Shown: positions 42,024 to 53,263, counted from the stretch's first letter. The stretch: 64,000 nucleotides of DNA from Erwinia typographi (GCF_000773975.1 NZ_JRUQ01000029.1:1-64000); one strand, 5' to 3'. Notes: generated by a model from the letters alone, not told the origin. Made by a program: numbers and translations.

Positions 42024-42052
42024 CCGCAGCAAATCGTGCTGCGGTCGTTTTC
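42024..42052 (+). terminator. Terminator of the dmsABCD operon
   Basis: CCGCAGCA and TGCTGCGG form an 8-bp stem with a 5-nt loop, followed by TCGTTTTCT. It lies about 140 bp after the dmsD stop and before ycaD. Confidence 0.6.
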
Positions 42053-42124
42053 TGGCCGTTGACTTTATTTAAGCGAATGGCATTATGCGCGCAAAATCTT
42101 CGCCTCTTTGGTAGTTCCACGATT

Positions 42125-43276
42125 ATGTCCACCTGGTCTCGCCCTGTGTTTATGCTGCTCTGCGGCCTGATGCTGCTGACGGTTTCTATTGCCGTGCTCA
42201 ATACGCTGGTGCCGCTTTGGCTTACCCACGATTTGCTGCCGACCTGGCAGGTGGGGATCGTCAGCTCGGCATACTTCACGGGAAATCTGGCGGGAACGCT
42301 GTTTGCGGGCTGGACGATTAAAAAGCTGGGCTTTAACCGCAGCTATTACGTTGCCTCGCTGCTGTTTGCGTTGGCTACCGCCGCGCTGGGTCTGGAAAGC
42401 GGCTTCTGGTCCTGGGTCATGTGGCGTTTTATCGCCGGGGTTGGCTGCGCGCTGATTTGGGTCGTCGTGGAGAGCGCCCTGTTATGCAGCGGAACCCTGC
42501 GCAATCGCGGTCAGCTGCTGGCCGCTTATATGATCGTTTACTATCTCGGCACCGTTGCGGGCCAACTGCTGGTCAGCAAAGTTTCCACCGGCCTGATGCA
42601 CGTTCTGCCCTGGGTCACGGGCCTGGTGGTGGCCGCTATTCTGCCGCTGGTCTTCACTAAAGTGACGGCTAAAGGGGATGATGAAGACGCCGCGCCAGGC
42701 CGCATGTGGCCGATGCTGCGCCGCCGTAGCGCCCGCCTTGGTATTAACGGCTGCATCATTTCCGGCATCCTGCTGGGGTCGCTGTATGGCCTGATGCCGC
42801 TTTACCTCTCCCATCAGGGAATGAGCGATTCTACGGTCGGCTACTGGATGGCGCTGTTGGTTAGCGCCGGGATTGTCGGGCAGTGGCCGGTTGGGCGGCT
42901 GGCGGATCGCTATGGCCGCCTGCTGGTGCTGCGCGTTCAGGTATTTGTCGTTATCCTCGGGGCGTTTGCGATGCTGGGCAACGCCGCTATGGCTCCTGCG
43001 CTTTTTGTGCTGGGCTGTGCGGGCTTTACGCTCTATCCGGTTGCCATGTCCTGGGCCTGCGAAACGGTTGCCCACCATGAGCTGGTGGCGATGAATCAGG
43101 CGCTGCTGCTGAGCTATACCGTCGGTAGCCTGGCCGGACCGGCCATGACTTCAATGCTGATGCAGAACTACTCCGACCGGGTGCTGTTTATGATGATTGC
43201 TGCCGTCGCCTTTATCTACCTGGTTATGCTGCTGCGCAAGGCAGACAAACATGCCACGCCGATTGCTCATGCCTGA
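42125..43276 (+). CDS. ycaD: YcaD, MFS-type transporter
   Basis: Inner-membrane major-facilitator protein, 383 residues with about twelve helices. It contains the motif-A-like [16 protein letters not shown] loop near residue 256 and [16 protein letters not shown] in the first half. Substrate unknown. ATG 42125 fits the E. coli start (MST); the frame is open 22 codons further upstream without a good ribosome site. In E. coli ycaM follows; here pflA follows directly, convergent. Confidence 0.9.
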   Translation: MSTWSRPVFMLLCGLMLLTVSIAVLNTLVPLWLTHDLLPTWQVGIVSSAYFTGNLAGTLFAGWTIKKLGFNRSYYVASLLFALATAALGLESGFWSWVMWRFIAGVGCALIWVVVESALLCSGTLRNRGQLLAAYMIVYYLGTVAGQLLVSKVSTGLMHVLPWVTGLVVAAILPLVFTKVTAKGDDEDAAPGRMWPMLRRRSARLGINGCIISGILLGSLYGLMPLYLSHQGMSDSTVGYWMALLVSAGIVGQWPVGRLADRYGRLLVLRVQVFVVILGAFAMLGNAAMAPALFVLGCAGFTLYPVAMSWACETVAHHELVAMNQALLLSYTVGSLAGPAMTSMLMQNYSDRVLFMMIAAVAFIYLVMLLRKADKHATPIAHA

Positions 43277-43306
43277 TACGATGCAGAGCGTTCGTTACCT
43301 GTAAGA

Positions 43307-43332
43307 AAGGGAGCCGCGTGGCTCCCTTTTTA
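43307..43332. terminator. Bidirectional terminator between ycaD and pflA
   Basis: AAGGGAGCC and GGCTCCCTT form a 9-bp stem with a 4-nt loop, with TTTT on the plus side and TTCTTAC on the minus side. It lies between the convergent stops. Confidence 0.85.
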
Positions 43333-43360
43333 CTGGTTGATCGGGCTGGCGATCGATCGC

Positions 43361-44101
43361 TCAGTACATCACATAATGACCGTAGCCTTCCAGGATACCC
43401 TTAACCCGATCCATCGTCTCTTTTTTCGGTGGATGTACGCCATCCAGCTTGTACTCTTCGCCCATAGCCACCCACTTGTGCTTGCCCAGTTCGTGATAGG
43501 GCAGCAGCTCGATTTTTTCGACATTGCCCATATCACGGGTAAATTCGCCAAGGCGGTGGGCTGAATCATCATCGTCTGAGTAGCCCGGCACCACAACGTA
43601 GCGAATCCAGGTGCGGATTTTCTTTTTCGCCAGATAGCGGGCAAAGTCCAGGGTGCGATGGTTAGAAACGCCGACCAGAATTTGGTGAACGTCATCATTG
43701 ATCTGTTTGAGATCCAGCATGACCAGGTCGGTAACGTCCAGCAATTCATCAATCACCGGGTCATAGCGCCGGACGAAGCCGTTAGTATCCAGACAGGTAT
43801 TGATGCCTTCAGCATGGCAGGCGCGGAACCAGTCGCGCACAAACTCAGCCTGTAAGATCGCTTCGCCGCCGGAGGCCGTGACGCCGCCGCCGGAAGCATT
43901 CATAAAGTGCCGGTAGGACACGACATCCTTCATCAACTCTTCTACCGTGACCTCTTTGCCGCCGTGGGTGTCCCATGTGTCGCGATTGTGGCAATACAGG
44001 CAGCGCATCAGGCAGCCCTGGAAGAAGGTGATAAAGCGGATGCCGGGGCCGTCAACGGTCCCGCAGGATTCAAACGAGTGGATACGGCCGGTAACTGACA
44101 T
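43361..44101 (-). CDS. pflA: Pyruvate formate-lyase activating enzyme
   Basis: Radical-SAM enzyme that installs the glycyl radical in PflB, 246 residues. The [4Fe-4S] motif CLMRCLYC gives C30, C34 and C37; the glycine-rich [14 protein letters not shown] site is near residue 72. It lies 158 bp beyond pflB on the same strand, separated by a hairpin, so it likely has its own promoter as well. Confidence 0.96.
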   Translation of the reverse strand: MSVTGRIHSFESCGTVDGPGIRFITFFQGCLMRCLYCHNRDTWDTHGGKEVTVEELMKDVVSYRHFMNASGGGVTASGGEAILQAEFVRDWFRACHAEGINTCLDTNGFVRRYDPVIDELLDVTDLVMLDLKQINDDVHQILVGVSNHRTLDFARYLAKKKIRTWIRYVVVPGYSDDDDSAHRLGEFTRDMGNVEKIELLPYHELGKHKWVAMGEEYKLDGVHPPKKETMDRVKGILEGYGHYVMY

Positions 44102-44226
44102 TGCGATGAATTCTCCACGGTAAGCCTGCCTCTGGCAGGTACGCAGTCTTTAAGCTGCGTTAAGTCTGTTTTGCCAGCCATCTGTGACGATAAGGGGGGA
44201 GGTGGCTGGCAAACAAGACTGAGGAA

Positions 44227-44246
44227 GGCTCCACCGAAGTGGAGCC
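44227..44246 (-). terminator. Hairpin terminator after pflB
   Basis: GGCTCCAC and GTGGAGCC form an 8-bp stem with a TTCG loop on the minus strand, followed by TTCCTCAGTCTTGTTT. It lies just after the pflB stop. The UUCG tetraloop makes it very stable; the T tract is broken, so read-through to pflA is likely. Confidence 0.6.
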
Positions 44247-44259
44247 TGATACTCAGATA

Positions 44260-46542
44260 TTACATGGTTTTGGTGAAGGTACGGGTAATCACATCCTGCT
44301 GCTGCTCTTTAGTTAAAGAGTTGAAGCGAACCGCATAACCGGACACGCGAATGGTCAGCTGAGGATATTTCTCTGGATTTTCCATCGCCTCAAGCAGCAT
44401 TTCGCGGTTCATCACGTTAACGTTCAGATGCTGGCCGCCCTCAATGCTGGTTTCGTGATGGAAGTAGCCATCCATCAGGCCAGCGAGGTTAGCTTTACGC
44501 ACGTCATCATCTTTACCCAGCGCGTTAGGCACAATAGAGAAGGTGTAGGAAATCCCATCTTTCGCGTAGGCAAACGGCAGTTTGGCTACGGAAGTCAGCG
44601 AGGCTACGGCACCTTTCTGATCGCGACCGTGCATTGGGTTAGCACCAGGGCCGAACGGCGCGCCTGCGCGACGTCCATCAGGGGTATTACCGGTTTTCTT
44701 ACCATACACCACGTTAGAGGTGATGGTCAGCACGGACTGAGTAGGAACCGCGTTACGGTAGGTTTGCAGTTTCTGAATTTTCTTCATGAAACGTTCAACC
44801 AGGTCGCAGGCGATATCATCGACGCGAGCGTCGTTGTTACCAAACTGCGGATATTCCCCTTCAATTTTGAAGTCGATGGCCAGGCCATCTTCATCGCGGA
44901 TGGTAGACACTTTGGCGTACTTGATCGCCGACAGCGAGTCAGCCGCTACGGAAAGGCCAGCGATACCACAGGCCATAGTGCGGTAAACATCACGGTCATG
45001 CAGGGCCATCAGCGACGCTTCGTAGCTGTATTTATCATGCATGTAGTGAATAACGTTCAGCGCGGTCACGTACTGTTTGGCCAGCCAGTCCATAAAGTGA
45101 TCCATACGAGCCATCACTTTGGTGTAATCCAGCACTTCGTCCATCATCGGAGCTTCTTTCGGACCAACCTGCATTTTCAGCTTTTCATCCACGCCGCCGT
45201 TAATTGCGTACAGCATGGTTTTTGCCAGGTTGGCGCGAGCGCCGAAGAACTGCATCTGTTTGCCGACGACCATTGGGCTGACGCAGCAGGCGATGGCGTA
45301 GTCATCATTGTTGAAGTCCGGACGCATCAAATCATCGTTTTCATACTGCACGGATGAGGTATCGATAGAGACTTTAGCCGCAAATTTCTTAAAGCTGAGC
45401 GGCAGCTTCTCAGACCACAGGATGGTCATGTTCGGTTCTGGAGACGGCCCCATAGTGTACAGGGTGTTCAGGAAGCGGAAGCTGTTTTTAGTGACCAGAG
45501 TACGGCCATCCACGCCCATACCGGCGAGAGATTCTGTTGCCCAGATGGGGTCGCCGGAGAACAGTTCATCATACTCAGGAGTACGCAGGAAGCGAACCAT
45601 GCGCAGCTTCATAACCAGATGGTCGATCAGCTCCTGGGCGTCCTGTTCGGTAATTTTACCCGCTTTCAGGTCGCGCTCAATGTAGATATCCAGGAAGGTG
45701 GAAACGCGACCAAAGGACATTGCCGCGCCGTTCTGCGACTTCACCGCGGCCAGATAGCCGAAGTAGGTCCACTGGACAGCTTCCTGCGCGGTTTGCGCCG
45801 GACCAGAAATGTCGCAGCCATATTTAGCCGCCATCTCTTTGATCTGTTGCAGCGCGTGGTGCTGGTCAGCAATCTCTTCACGCAGGCGGATAGTGGCTTC
45901 AAGATTAACGCCGTTTTCCATATCTGCCTGCAGCGAGGTGAACTGGGCAAATTTGTCTTTCATTAGCCTGTCAATGCCATAGAGCGCAACGCGACGGTAG
46001 TCACCGATGATACGGCCACGACCGTAGGCATCCGGCAGGCCGGTCAGCACGCCAGATTTACGACAGCGAAGAATATCCGGGGTATAAACGTCAAAGACGC
46101 CCTGGTTATGCGTTTTACGGTATTCGGTGAAGACTTTTTTCAAGCCAGGGTCCAGCTCGCGACCGTAAACTTTACAGGAGCCTTCGACCATCTTGATGCC
46201 GCCGAACGGGATCAGCGCACGTTTCAATGGCGCTTCGGTCTGCAAACCAACGATGGTTTCCAGTTTTTTGTTGATGTAACCCGCATCGTGAGAGGTGATG
46301 GTAGAAGCCAGGTCGGTATCAAAATCCACCGGCGCATGGGTGCGGTTTTCCAGCTTGATGCCTTCCATCACTTTATCCCACAGGGTGGTAGTGGCTTCAG
46401 TAGCACCGCTCAGGAAGGCCTCATCACCTTCATACGGGGTATAGTTTTTCTGAATGAAGTCACGCACGTTAATGCTGTTCTGCCATTCACCTTGTGCAAA
46501 GCTTTCCCAGGCCGCAACCTGTTTTTCGTTGTGCTCGCTCAT
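44260..46542 (-). CDS. pflB: Pyruvate formate-lyase
   Basis: Glycyl-radical enzyme that turns pyruvate and CoA into acetyl-CoA and formate in anaerobic growth, 760 residues as in E. coli. It has the catalytic cysteine pair in [12 protein letters not shown] (about 418-419) and the radical glycine in RVSGYAVRF (about 734). AGGTAGG lies upstream of the start. It forms an operon with focA, 87 bp upstream. Confidence 0.97.
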   Translation of the reverse strand: MSEHNEKQVAAWESFAQGEWQNSINVRDFIQKNYTPYEGDEAFLSGATEATTTLWDKVMEGIKLENRTHAPVDFDTDLASTITSHDAGYINKKLETIVGLQTEAPLKRALIPFGGIKMVEGSCKVYGRELDPGLKKVFTEYRKTHNQGVFDVYTPDILRCRKSGVLTGLPDAYGRGRIIGDYRRVALYGIDRLMKDKFAQFTSLQADMENGVNLEATIRLREEIADQHHALQQIKEMAAKYGCDISGPAQTAQEAVQWTYFGYLAAVKSQNGAAMSFGRVSTFLDIYIERDLKAGKITEQDAQELIDHLVMKLRMVRFLRTPEYDELFSGDPIWATESLAGMGVDGRTLVTKNSFRFLNTLYTMGPSPEPNMTILWSEKLPLSFKKFAAKVSIDTSSVQYENDDLMRPDFNNDDYAIACCVSPMVVGKQMQFFGARANLAKTMLYAINGGVDEKLKMQVGPKEAPMMDEVLDYTKVMARMDHFMDWLAKQYVTALNVIHYMHDKYSYEASLMALHDRDVYRTMACGIAGLSVAADSLSAIKYAKVSTIRDEDGLAIDFKIEGEYPQFGNNDARVDDIACDLVERFMKKIQKLQTYRNAVPTQSVLTITSNVVYGKKTGNTPDGRRAGAPFGPGANPMHGRDQKGAVASLTSVAKLPFAYAKDGISYTFSIVPNALGKDDDVRKANLAGLMDGYFHHETSIEGGQHLNVNVMNREMLLEAMENPEKYPQLTIRVSGYAVRFNSLTKEQQQDVITRTFTKTM

Positions 46543-46629
46543 TTGATACCTACCTTAATTACGTGGAGTTCTGTTGTTCCTGCCGCCAGTATGATGCAGC
46601 CGCAGGCGTTAAATCAGTCAGGTTCGCAA

Positions 46630-47487
46630 TCAGTGACGATCGCCGTCGCGCAGATAGATTACCCAGTAGGTTAAGCCTACGAGGAAACCTCCGCCGATAA
46701 TATTGCCCAGCGTGACCGGGATCAGGTTGTCGATAATAAAGTTGCTGACGGTCAGGTGTGAAAACTGCGCTGCCGTCGCGCCTGTGGCCTGCCAGAATTC
46801 GGGTCCGGAAAAATCACGAATAATAATAGCCAGAGGGATCAGAAACATGTTGGCGATGCTGTGCTCAAATCCGCTGGCGACGAACATCGCTACCGGCAGC
46901 ACCATCGCTAACATTTTGTCGGTCAGGCTGCGGCCGGAATAGCTCATCCATACCGCCATGCAGACCATCAGATTTGCCAGGGTTCCCAGGCAAACGGCCT
47001 CAATAAAAGTATGGTGCATTTTATGGTCAGCCGTTTGCAGAACATTTAACCCCCATGCACCATTGTCGGCCATAGCCTGACCGGCAAACCAGATCAGCGC
47101 CACAAAGAACATTGCGCCGAAGAAATTCCCGATATAAACGTTAATCCAGTTGCGGGCCAGCTGGCCCCAGCCAATACGCCCGCTGGCTTTCGCCACCATA
47201 GTCAGGACGGTGGAAGTAAAAAGGTCCGCTCCGCAGACCACCACCAGCATCAGACCAAGCGAGAAGCAGATACCGCCAACCAGCTTGCTCATCCCCCATG
47301 GAGCGGCGCCTGAGCCGGTTGTAGCCGTGATATAGAAGACAAACGCGATGGAGATAAAGACACCGGCAGTGATGGCCAGGAAAAAGGTGGTGAAGGTTTT
47401 TTTCGTCGCTTTATAGACCCCGGCCTCTTCGGCAACTTTGGCCATTTCAGACGGTAAAATCAGGTCAAACGGGTTGCCAGCTTTCAC
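46630..47487 (-). CDS. focA: Formate channel FocA
   Basis: Pentameric inner-membrane formate channel, 285 residues, the E. coli length. It has six hydrophobic helices, the pore-gating segment around HTFIEAVCLG and the conserved histidine in SGFEHSIANMF. The start is GTG at 47487 with GGGAG 8 bp upstream; the frame extends 5 codons to a TTG that overlaps this ribosome site. First gene of focA-pflB. Confidence 0.95.
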   Translation of the reverse strand: MKAGNPFDLILPSEMAKVAEEAGVYKATKKTFTTFFLAITAGVFISIAFVFYITATTGSGAAPWGMSKLVGGICFSLGLMLVVVCGADLFTSTVLTMVAKASGRIGWGQLARNWINVYIGNFFGAMFFVALIWFAGQAMADNGAWGLNVLQTADHKMHHTFIEAVCLGTLANLMVCMAVWMSYSGRSLTDKMLAMVLPVAMFVASGFEHSIANMFLIPLAIIIRDFSGPEFWQATGATAAQFSHLTVSNFIIDNLIPVTLGNIIGGGFLVGLTYWVIYLRDGDRH

Positions 47488-47826
47488 ACTAACTACTCCC
47501 AAAATTAGTCAACAACAGAATACTAACAAAGGAGTATAGGTTAGAAATTGACGTGGATCATATTGACCTGGACTAGCCGGGGTAAACGGCCTGCTTAAGG
47601 CAAGATTGTTTATTTATGTTATTGAAACTAAATAAATAAATAGTTTTTAGTTTTCTAAAAAAAAGTTGAAATGAGCACGATTTGTGCGTAACGAAAGGGA
47701 CATATTTAGGGGATATGTATCTGTAAAGTTAAGCGATAGCTTTTATTGCAAATCACAGTTACTTTTTATTAACGTTTTAAGTGTGCAGGGCGATCGCTAT
47801 TCCAGTATCACGATCGCCCTGAGGCT
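47488..47826 (-). promoter_or_regulatory. 339-bp focA-pfl promoter region
   Basis: No gene is visible. TTGAC-N4-ATCAT at 47548-47561 matches eight of ten FNR-box bases and lies about 65 bp upstream of focA. The stretch 47605-47670 is strongly AT-rich, suiting ArcA or IHF binding, though I could not place a full consensus. The right end (47786-47821) holds an 11-bp inverted repeat. Confidence 0.45.
47786..47821 (-). terminator. Inverted repeat after ycaO
   Basis: CAGGGCGATCG and CGATCGCCCTG form a perfect 11-bp stem with a 14-nt loop, starting 6 bp beyond the ycaO stop. No T tract follows on the ycaO strand, so it may stabilise the transcript or end it with Rho. Confidence 0.45.
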
Positions 47827-49584
47827 TTATTTCCAGTTCTGGCGCTTCGCCTGCTGCAATTTTTCATAGGCGGCCAGCAGCGACCGGTGGGCCGGGAAGG
47901 CCATCAGATCTTCGTCCACCGTTTGCAGACCATAAAACGGCGCTTCACCGCTGATTGCCGCCGAGGCGGCTTCCACCGCGTCCTGCCCATACATCCGCAC
48001 AAAGGCCGTATGATACTGAACCGGATCGCGTTCTTCTTCCTGGCTCAGCAGCAACAGCGTTTGCAGGCAGCGATAGTAGTTGGCGCGGGCTGGCGTAAAG
48101 ATTGAGCTGTTAAACTCCATCGTCCATTCAGTCCAGATCAGCGCCTGCTCCAAATCGCCTCCGGCCAGCGCCAGCATGGCTTTGAGCTCGCCGATGCGCA
48201 GGGTATACCAGCCATTATCTTTGCCGGTTGCCAGGCCCAGCAGCTCACGAACGCGGGTGAAATCGTCGTGGCCGTCTTCATCAAGGCGCTCGATCAGCGA
48301 CAGATAGTCCTCTTTTTCCCACTGGGATTCCGGCAGCGACAGCAGCGTCTCGCGCAGGTAAGCGCCCATGCTGTTGTTGGCCAGCAGCAGATCTTCCGCA
48401 GGATAAATGTCGGACATGCCCGGCACGATGATACGGCAGGCATAGACATCAAGATGCTGATAGTCGGCGATGTAAACTTCCTGGTCTTCCGCGTTAAAGA
48501 TCGCCATCAGCGTGGCGAACTCTTCTTCGGTTGATCCGTCGAAGCGCCAGTCAACGAACGGATAGTCCGCGTCGTCTTTAAACATATCCCAGGAGATCAG
48601 GCCGCTTGAATCAATAAAGTGGGTCTCGAGATTGGCATGCTCGGCAACTTCTTCATCGTCAAATGTGGGCGGCGTGAAGACATCCAGATCTTTCAGGCTG
48701 CGGCCCTGTAGCAGTTCAGTAACGGTCCTTTCCAGCGCCACGCCAAAGTCAGGGTGCGCGCCGAACGAGGCGAAACAGGTGCCGTTTTCAGGGTTGAACA
48801 GCACCACGCAAATAACCGGATACTTGCCGCCAAGCGAAGCATCGTAAGCGAAGATTGGGAACCCTTCGGCTTCCAGCTTAGCGATAGCTTCCACCACGCC
48901 AGGGTAGCGGTCGAGCACCGCCTGCGGAATGGCTGGCAGGCTGATGGATTCGGCAATAATGCGGTTTTTGATATAGCGCTCGAACACTTCCGACAGGCCC
49001 TGTACACGCGCTTCATTCGGCGTGTTTCCGGCAGACATGCCGTTAGAAACGTACAGGTTGCCGATGATATTCATCGGGATATACACCGTCTGCTGGTCGG
49101 ACTGACGCGTAAACGGCAGGGCGCAGATACCGCGTTCGCCGTTGCCAGACTGCAAATCAATCAGATCGCTGGCGCTGACTTCCTGTTCAGGGTCGTAAAA
49201 GGCCTTCAGGCGCTGATCCAGGATACCGGCAGGCAGGCTGTCATCCTCCGGCAGCGGGAACCATTTTTCGTTTGGATAATGAACGAAGTCGCCGTTAGCA
49301 ATTGCGTTGCCCAGCCAGAAATCGGCGAAGAAGTAGTTGGTGGACAGGCGCTCAAAATATTCGCCCAGCGCGGAGGCCAGCGCCGCTTTTTTACTGGCGC
49401 CTTTGCCGTTGGTAAAGCACAGCGGGCAGTCGCGATCCCTGATATGCACGGACCAGACGTGAGGAACCGGGTTCAGCCAGGAAGCCTCTTCAATATTGAA
49501 GCCGAGATCCTGCAATTTTTGCTGAAAGCGTGCGATGGAATCTTCCAGCGCGGCGTCTTTGCCTGGAATATAAGTTTGCGTCAT
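47827..49584 (-). CDS. ycaO: YcaO, ATP-dependent cyclodehydratase-family protein
   Basis: Cytosolic YcaO-superfamily protein, 585 residues. The superfamily activates amide backbones with ATP. E. coli YcaO has been linked to beta-methylthiolation of ribosomal protein S12 with RimO, but its own substrate is not settled. The YcaO domain occupies about 1-400, with the nucleotide-binding SALGEYFERLSTNYF and QGLSEVFERYIKNR helices; a TPR-like C-terminal region follows. ATG 49584 is chosen; MGT three codons upstream is an alternative. No peptide-precursor or dehydrogenase gene lies nearby, so this is the housekeeping form rather than a natural-product cluster. Confidence 0.94.
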   Translation of the reverse strand: MTQTYIPGKDAALEDSIARFQQKLQDLGFNIEEASWLNPVPHVWSVHIRDRDCPLCFTNGKGASKKAALASALGEYFERLSTNYFFADFWLGNAIANGDFVHYPNEKWFPLPEDDSLPAGILDQRLKAFYDPEQEVSASDLIDLQSGNGERGICALPFTRQSDQQTVYIPMNIIGNLYVSNGMSAGNTPNEARVQGLSEVFERYIKNRIIAESISLPAIPQAVLDRYPGVVEAIAKLEAEGFPIFAYDASLGGKYPVICVVLFNPENGTCFASFGAHPDFGVALERTVTELLQGRSLKDLDVFTPPTFDDEEVAEHANLETHFIDSSGLISWDMFKDDADYPFVDWRFDGSTEEEFATLMAIFNAEDQEVYIADYQHLDVYACRIIVPGMSDIYPAEDLLLANNSMGAYLRETLLSLPESQWEKEDYLSLIERLDEDGHDDFTRVRELLGLATGKDNGWYTLRIGELKAMLALAGGDLEQALIWTEWTMEFNSSIFTPARANYYRCLQTLLLLSQEEERDPVQYHTAFVRMYGQDAVEAASAAISGEAPFYGLQTVDEDLMAFPAHRSLLAAYEKLQQAKRQNWK

Positions 49585-49796
49585 AGTGCCCACTCGTTTT
49601 GGGTTGTGGCGAAAGTGCGCAATGATACGGGGTTTCTGCCCGATTCGCTACGCGAGGCGGGGAAATTCCTGCCGCCGCTGGCCGGTATCTTTTCGCAACT
49701 GGTCGGCTGACCGGATAAAACATTGCAGCCGGGGAAGGGCAATGATAAAACCGATAGCTGAATCGAAACCGATTGATCTGAAAGTGGTGAGGGGAA

Positions 49797-50882
49797 ATGA
49801 GTCAGGTTTTCAATTTTAGCTCCGGCCCAGCGATGCTGCCGGCTGAAGTTCTGCGTCGTGCGGAACAGGAACTGCGTAACTGGCAGGGGTTAGGGACATC
49901 GGTGATGGAGATCAGCCATCGCAGTAAAGAATTTATTCAGGTTGCTCAGGAAGCTGAGAAAGATTTTCGCGACCTGCTTAAAATCCCTTCCAATTATAAA
50001 GTCTTATTCTGCCACGGCGGGGCTCGCGCTCAGTTTGCGGCTATCCCCATGAACCTGTTGGGCAGCCAGACTACCGCCGACTACGTTGACGGCGGCTACT
50101 GGGCGCATAGCGCAATCAACGAGGCGAAGAAATACTGCACGCCAAACGTGATTGAGGCGAAAACTACCGTTGATGGCCTGCGGGCAATCACGCCGATGAG
50201 CAGTTGGGTGCTTTCCGATAACGCGGCCTATGTTCACTACTGCCCGAATGAAACCATTGACGGCGTCGCCATCAATGAAGAACCTGACTTTGGTGACAAA
50301 GTAGCGGTTGCGGACCTCTCTTCAACCATCCTCTCTACACCGCTCGACATCCAACGTTATGGCGTGATCTATGCTGGCGCGCAGAAAAATATCGGCCCGG
50401 CGGGGTTGACGCTGGTGGTGGTGCGGGAAGACCTGCTGGGCAAGGCGAAGAAAGAGCTGCCGTCGATCCTGGATTATCAGGTGCTGAGCGATAATGAGTC
50501 GATGTTCAATACGCCGCCGACCTTTGCCTGGTATCTCTCTGGCCTGGTGTTCAAATGGCTGAAAGAGCAGGGCGGCGTGGCCGAACTGGATAAACGCAAT
50601 CAGGCCAAGGCCGATTTGCTGTACGGCACCATCGACAAAAGCGATTTTTACCGCAATGAGGTGGCTACGGCTAACCGTTCACGCATGAACGTGCCGTTTC
50701 TGCTGGCAGATTCCGCGCTGGATAAAGTCTTCCTTGAAGAGTCCTTTGCGGCAGGCCTGCATGCGCTGAAAGGGCATCGCGTGGTTGGCGGTATGCGAGC
50801 CTCGATTTATAATGCTATGCCGCTGGAAGGCGTTCAGGCACTGACCGACTTTATGCTCGACTTCGAGCGCCGTCACGGTTAG
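49797..50882 (+). CDS. serC: Phosphoserine/phosphohydroxythreonine aminotransferase
   Basis: PLP aminotransferase of serine and pyridoxine synthesis, 361 residues. It has FSSGPAMLP at the start, the phosphate-binding HGGARAQF and the PLP lysine K197 in [18 protein letters not shown] lies just before the ATG. It forms the serC-aroA operon with an internal terminator-like hairpin. Confidence 0.96.
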   Translation: MSQVFNFSSGPAMLPAEVLRRAEQELRNWQGLGTSVMEISHRSKEFIQVAQEAEKDFRDLLKIPSNYKVLFCHGGARAQFAAIPMNLLGSQTTADYVDGGYWAHSAINEAKKYCTPNVIEAKTTVDGLRAITPMSSWVLSDNAAYVHYCPNETIDGVAINEEPDFGDKVAVADLSSTILSTPLDIQRYGVIYAGAQKNIGPAGLTLVVVREDLLGKAKKELPSILDYQVLSDNESMFNTPPTFAWYLSGLVFKWLKEQGGVAELDKRNQAKADLLYGTIDKSDFYRNEVATANRSRMNVPFLLADSALDKVFLEESFAAGLHALKGHRVVGGMRASIYNAMPLEGVQALTDFMLDFERRHG

Positions 50883-50901
50883 GCCCGTCGCTGAAAGCTG
50901 G

Positions 50902-50937
50902 AACCCCGCAAGGCTGCGGGGTTTCCTCGTTTTTTTC
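50902..50937 (+). terminator. Attenuator-like terminator between serC and aroA
   Basis: AACCCCGCA and TGCGGGGTT form a 9-bp stem with a 4-nt loop, then TCCTCGTTTTTTT. It lies 20 bp after serC and just before the aroA ribosome site, so only part of the transcription should reach aroA. The E. coli serC-aroA operon has a comparable element. Confidence 0.78.
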
Positions 50938-50955
50938 CTGGAGAATATGTTTCAC

Positions 50956-52242
50956 ATGCTGGAATCCCTGACCTTACAACCCATCGCGCTGGTAGACGGC
51001 ACCGTTAATTTACCCGGATCTAAAAGCGTCTCTAACCGCGCTTTGCTGCTGGCGGCGCTGGCCAAAGGCACCACTCGCCTGACGAATCTGCTGGACAGCG
51101 ATGACGTTCGCCACATGCTGAACGCGCTGAAAGCGCTTAATGTCAGCTACACGCTCTCTGCTGACCGTACCGTCTGTGAAGTGACCGGTCAGGGCGGCCC
51201 ACTGCATGCTGACGGCCCAACAGAGCTCTTTTTAGGCAATGCGGGAACCGCAATGCGCCCGCTGGCTGCCGCTCTCTGCCTGGGCAGCAATGATATTGTG
51301 TTAACCGGCGAACCGCGGATGAAAGAGCGTCCGATTGGTCACCTGGTCGACGCGCTGCGTCAGGGCGGCGCTGAAGTGAACTACCTTGAGCAAACGGACT
51401 ATCCGCCGCTGCACCTGAAAGGCGGATTTAGCGGTGGCGAAGTCTCTGTAGACGGCAGCGTCTCCAGTCAGTTCCTGACGGCGTTGCTGATGGCTGCGCC
51501 GCTGGCGCCGAATGATACCCGAATTGTGATTAAGGGCGAGCTGGTCTCCAAACCTTATATCGACATTACGCTGAACCTGATGCAGACCTTCGGCGTGGCG
51601 GTGAAAAACGAAAGCTATAGCGTGTTCCAGATTGCCGGTAATCAGCAGTATGTCTCCCCGGGCGACTACCTGGTGGAAGGCGATGCTTCCTCGGCGTCTT
51701 ACTTCCTGGCCGCTGCGGCAATTAAGGGCGGTACGGTTAAAGTTACCGGTATTGGCCGTAACAGTATGCAGGGCGATATCCGCTTTGCCGACGTGCTGGA
51801 GCAGATGGGCGCCGTTATTGCGTGGGGGGATGACTATATTGCCTGCACGCGCGGCGAGCTGAACGCCGTCGATCTGGATATGAACCACATCCCGGATGCG
51901 GCGATGACCATTGCTACCGCCGCGCTGTTTGCCAAAGGCACCACCGTCATGCGCAACATTTATAACTGGCGCGTGAAGGAGACGGATCGCCTGGCGGCAA
52001 TGGCGACCGAGCTGCGCAAGGTCGGGGCTGAAGTGGAAGAAGGGCACGATTACATTAGGATCACGCCGCCGGAAACGCTGAAGTTTGCTGAGATTGGCAC
52101 CTATAACGATCACCGTATGGCTATGTGCTTCTCGCTGGTGGCGCTCTCGGCGACGCCGGTAACGATCCTCGATCCCAAATGTACGGCAAAAACCTTCCCT
52201 GATTACTTTGAGCAGCTGGCCCGCCTCAGTAAGTTGGCATAA
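50956..52242 (+). CDS. aroA: 5-enolpyruvylshikimate-3-phosphate synthase
   Basis: Shikimate-pathway enzyme joining PEP and shikimate-3-phosphate, 428 residues. It has the motifs [34 protein letters not shown] (glycine of the PEP/glyphosate site, near 96) and [14 protein letters not shown], and near the end [12 protein letters not shown]. Two starts are possible: ATG 50947, only 3 bp from GGAG, and ATG 50956, 12 bp from it; the second gives the family length. Confidence 0.95.
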   Translation: MLESLTLQPIALVDGTVNLPGSKSVSNRALLLAALAKGTTRLTNLLDSDDVRHMLNALKALNVSYTLSADRTVCEVTGQGGPLHADGPTELFLGNAGTAMRPLAAALCLGSNDIVLTGEPRMKERPIGHLVDALRQGGAEVNYLEQTDYPPLHLKGGFSGGEVSVDGSVSSQFLTALLMAAPLAPNDTRIVIKGELVSKPYIDITLNLMQTFGVAVKNESYSVFQIAGNQQYVSPGDYLVEGDASSASYFLAAAAIKGGTVKVTGIGRNSMQGDIRFADVLEQMGAVIAWGDDYIACTRGELNAVDLDMNHIPDAAMTIATAALFAKGTTVMRNIYNWRVKETDRLAAMATELRKVGAEVEEGHDYIRITPPETLKFAEIGTYNDHRMAMCFSLVALSATPVTILDPKCTAKTFPDYFEQLARLSKLA

Positions 52243-52249
52243 ATCTGCA

Positions 52250-52277
52250 AATCCGCTGCACTCTGGTGCAGCGGATT
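52250..52277 (+). terminator. Hairpin after aroA
   Basis: AATCCGCTGCAC and GTGCAGCGGATT form a perfect 12-bp stem with a TCTG loop, 8 bp after the aroA stop. No T tract follows, so intrinsic termination is doubtful. Confidence 0.55.
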
Positions 52278-52449
52278 GCGAGCTAACTCACGCCCCGCAA
52301 GGATGTTCTCGCCTCAGCCCATTTTATTCTGACAATTAATTTAATCTCGGCCAGACTTAAGGGGTAACGATCGCCGCATAAGCTGCGTATAATGCCCGTC
52401 GATATTTGCCTGTGCGGCATAGCAGGCATTCCACCGACAGGAGAACGAG

Positions 52450-53136
52450 ATGACGGCTATAGCCCCGGTGATCACTATTGATGGCCCCAGCGGTGCGGGT
52501 AAAGGGACCTTGTGTAAAGCAATAGCTGAAGCCTTGCAGTGGCACCTGTTGGATTCGGGCGCGATCTATCGTGTGCTGGCGCTGGCTGCGCTGCATCACC
52601 AGGTCGATATCGCTTCTGAAGAGGCGCTGGTGCCTCTCGCGGCGCACCTGGACGTGCGTTTTGTGTCGACCGACGGCGAGATGGAAGTGATCCTTGAAGG
52701 GGAGGACGTTTCTGGCGAAATTCGCACGCAGGATGTCAGCAATACCGCTTCTAAAGTGGCGGCATTTCCCCGGGTGCGCGAGGCGTTACTTCGCCGCCAG
52801 CGCGCCTTCCGCGATGCGCCAGGGCTGATTGCCGACGGGCGCGATATGGGCACCGTGGTGTTCCCGGACGCGCCGGTGAAAATCTTTCTGGACGCCAGCT
52901 CGGAAGAGCGGGCGCACCGCCGTATGCTACAGTTGCAGGAGAAAGGCTTTAGTGTTAACTTTGAGCGCCTTTTATCCGAGATAAAGGAACGTGATGAACG
53001 CGACCGTAACCGCGCCATCGCGCCACTGATACCGGCAGACGATGCGCTGGTGCTGGATTCAACCAGCATGTCGATTGAGCAAGTTATTGAAACTTCGCTT
53101 AATTATGCGCGTGAAAAGCTGTCGTTGCCGCAGTGA
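52450..53136 (+). CDS. cmk: Cytidylate kinase
   Basis: Cytosolic kinase phosphorylating CMP and dCMP with ATP, 228 residues. It has the P-loop [10 protein letters not shown] (residues 13-22), [11 protein letters not shown] and the [18 protein letters not shown] substrate block near 130. ACAGGAG lies upstream. It lies 127 bp before rpsA, the conserved arrangement. Confidence 0.96.
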   Translation: MTAIAPVITIDGPSGAGKGTLCKAIAEALQWHLLDSGAIYRVLALAALHHQVDIASEEALVPLAAHLDVRFVSTDGEMEVILEGEDVSGEIRTQDVSNTASKVAAFPRVREALLRRQRAFRDAPGLIADGRDMGTVVFPDAPVKIFLDASSEERAHRRMLQLQEKGFSVNFERLLSEIKERDERDRNRAIAPLIPADDALVLDSTSMSIEQVIETSLNYAREKLSLPQ

Positions 53137-53263
53137 GCCACGGGTCGGAAACCCGTAAAATTTTCTTAACCCTGTGATATGGACGTCATGGGGCATGTGA
53201 AACAACCCCACCCGTCAGGATGTCAGGTGGACGTTAAATTGAAGAATCCATAAGATTATCAAT

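Noticed and set aside
44428-45357. A 309-codon open frame antisense to pflB
   Set aside because: Highly expressed genes with restricted codon use often leave the opposite strand open. No domain is visible.
47827-49584. YcaO as the core of a thiazole/oxazole-modified peptide cluster
   Set aside because: No precursor peptide, dehydrogenase, protease or transporter of that type lies nearby. Length, C-terminal TPR-like region and focA-serC context identify the housekeeping YcaO.
48754-49710. A 318-codon open frame antisense to ycaO
   Set aside because: No recognisable motif or ribosome site, composition typical of an antisense shadow; ycaO is intact.
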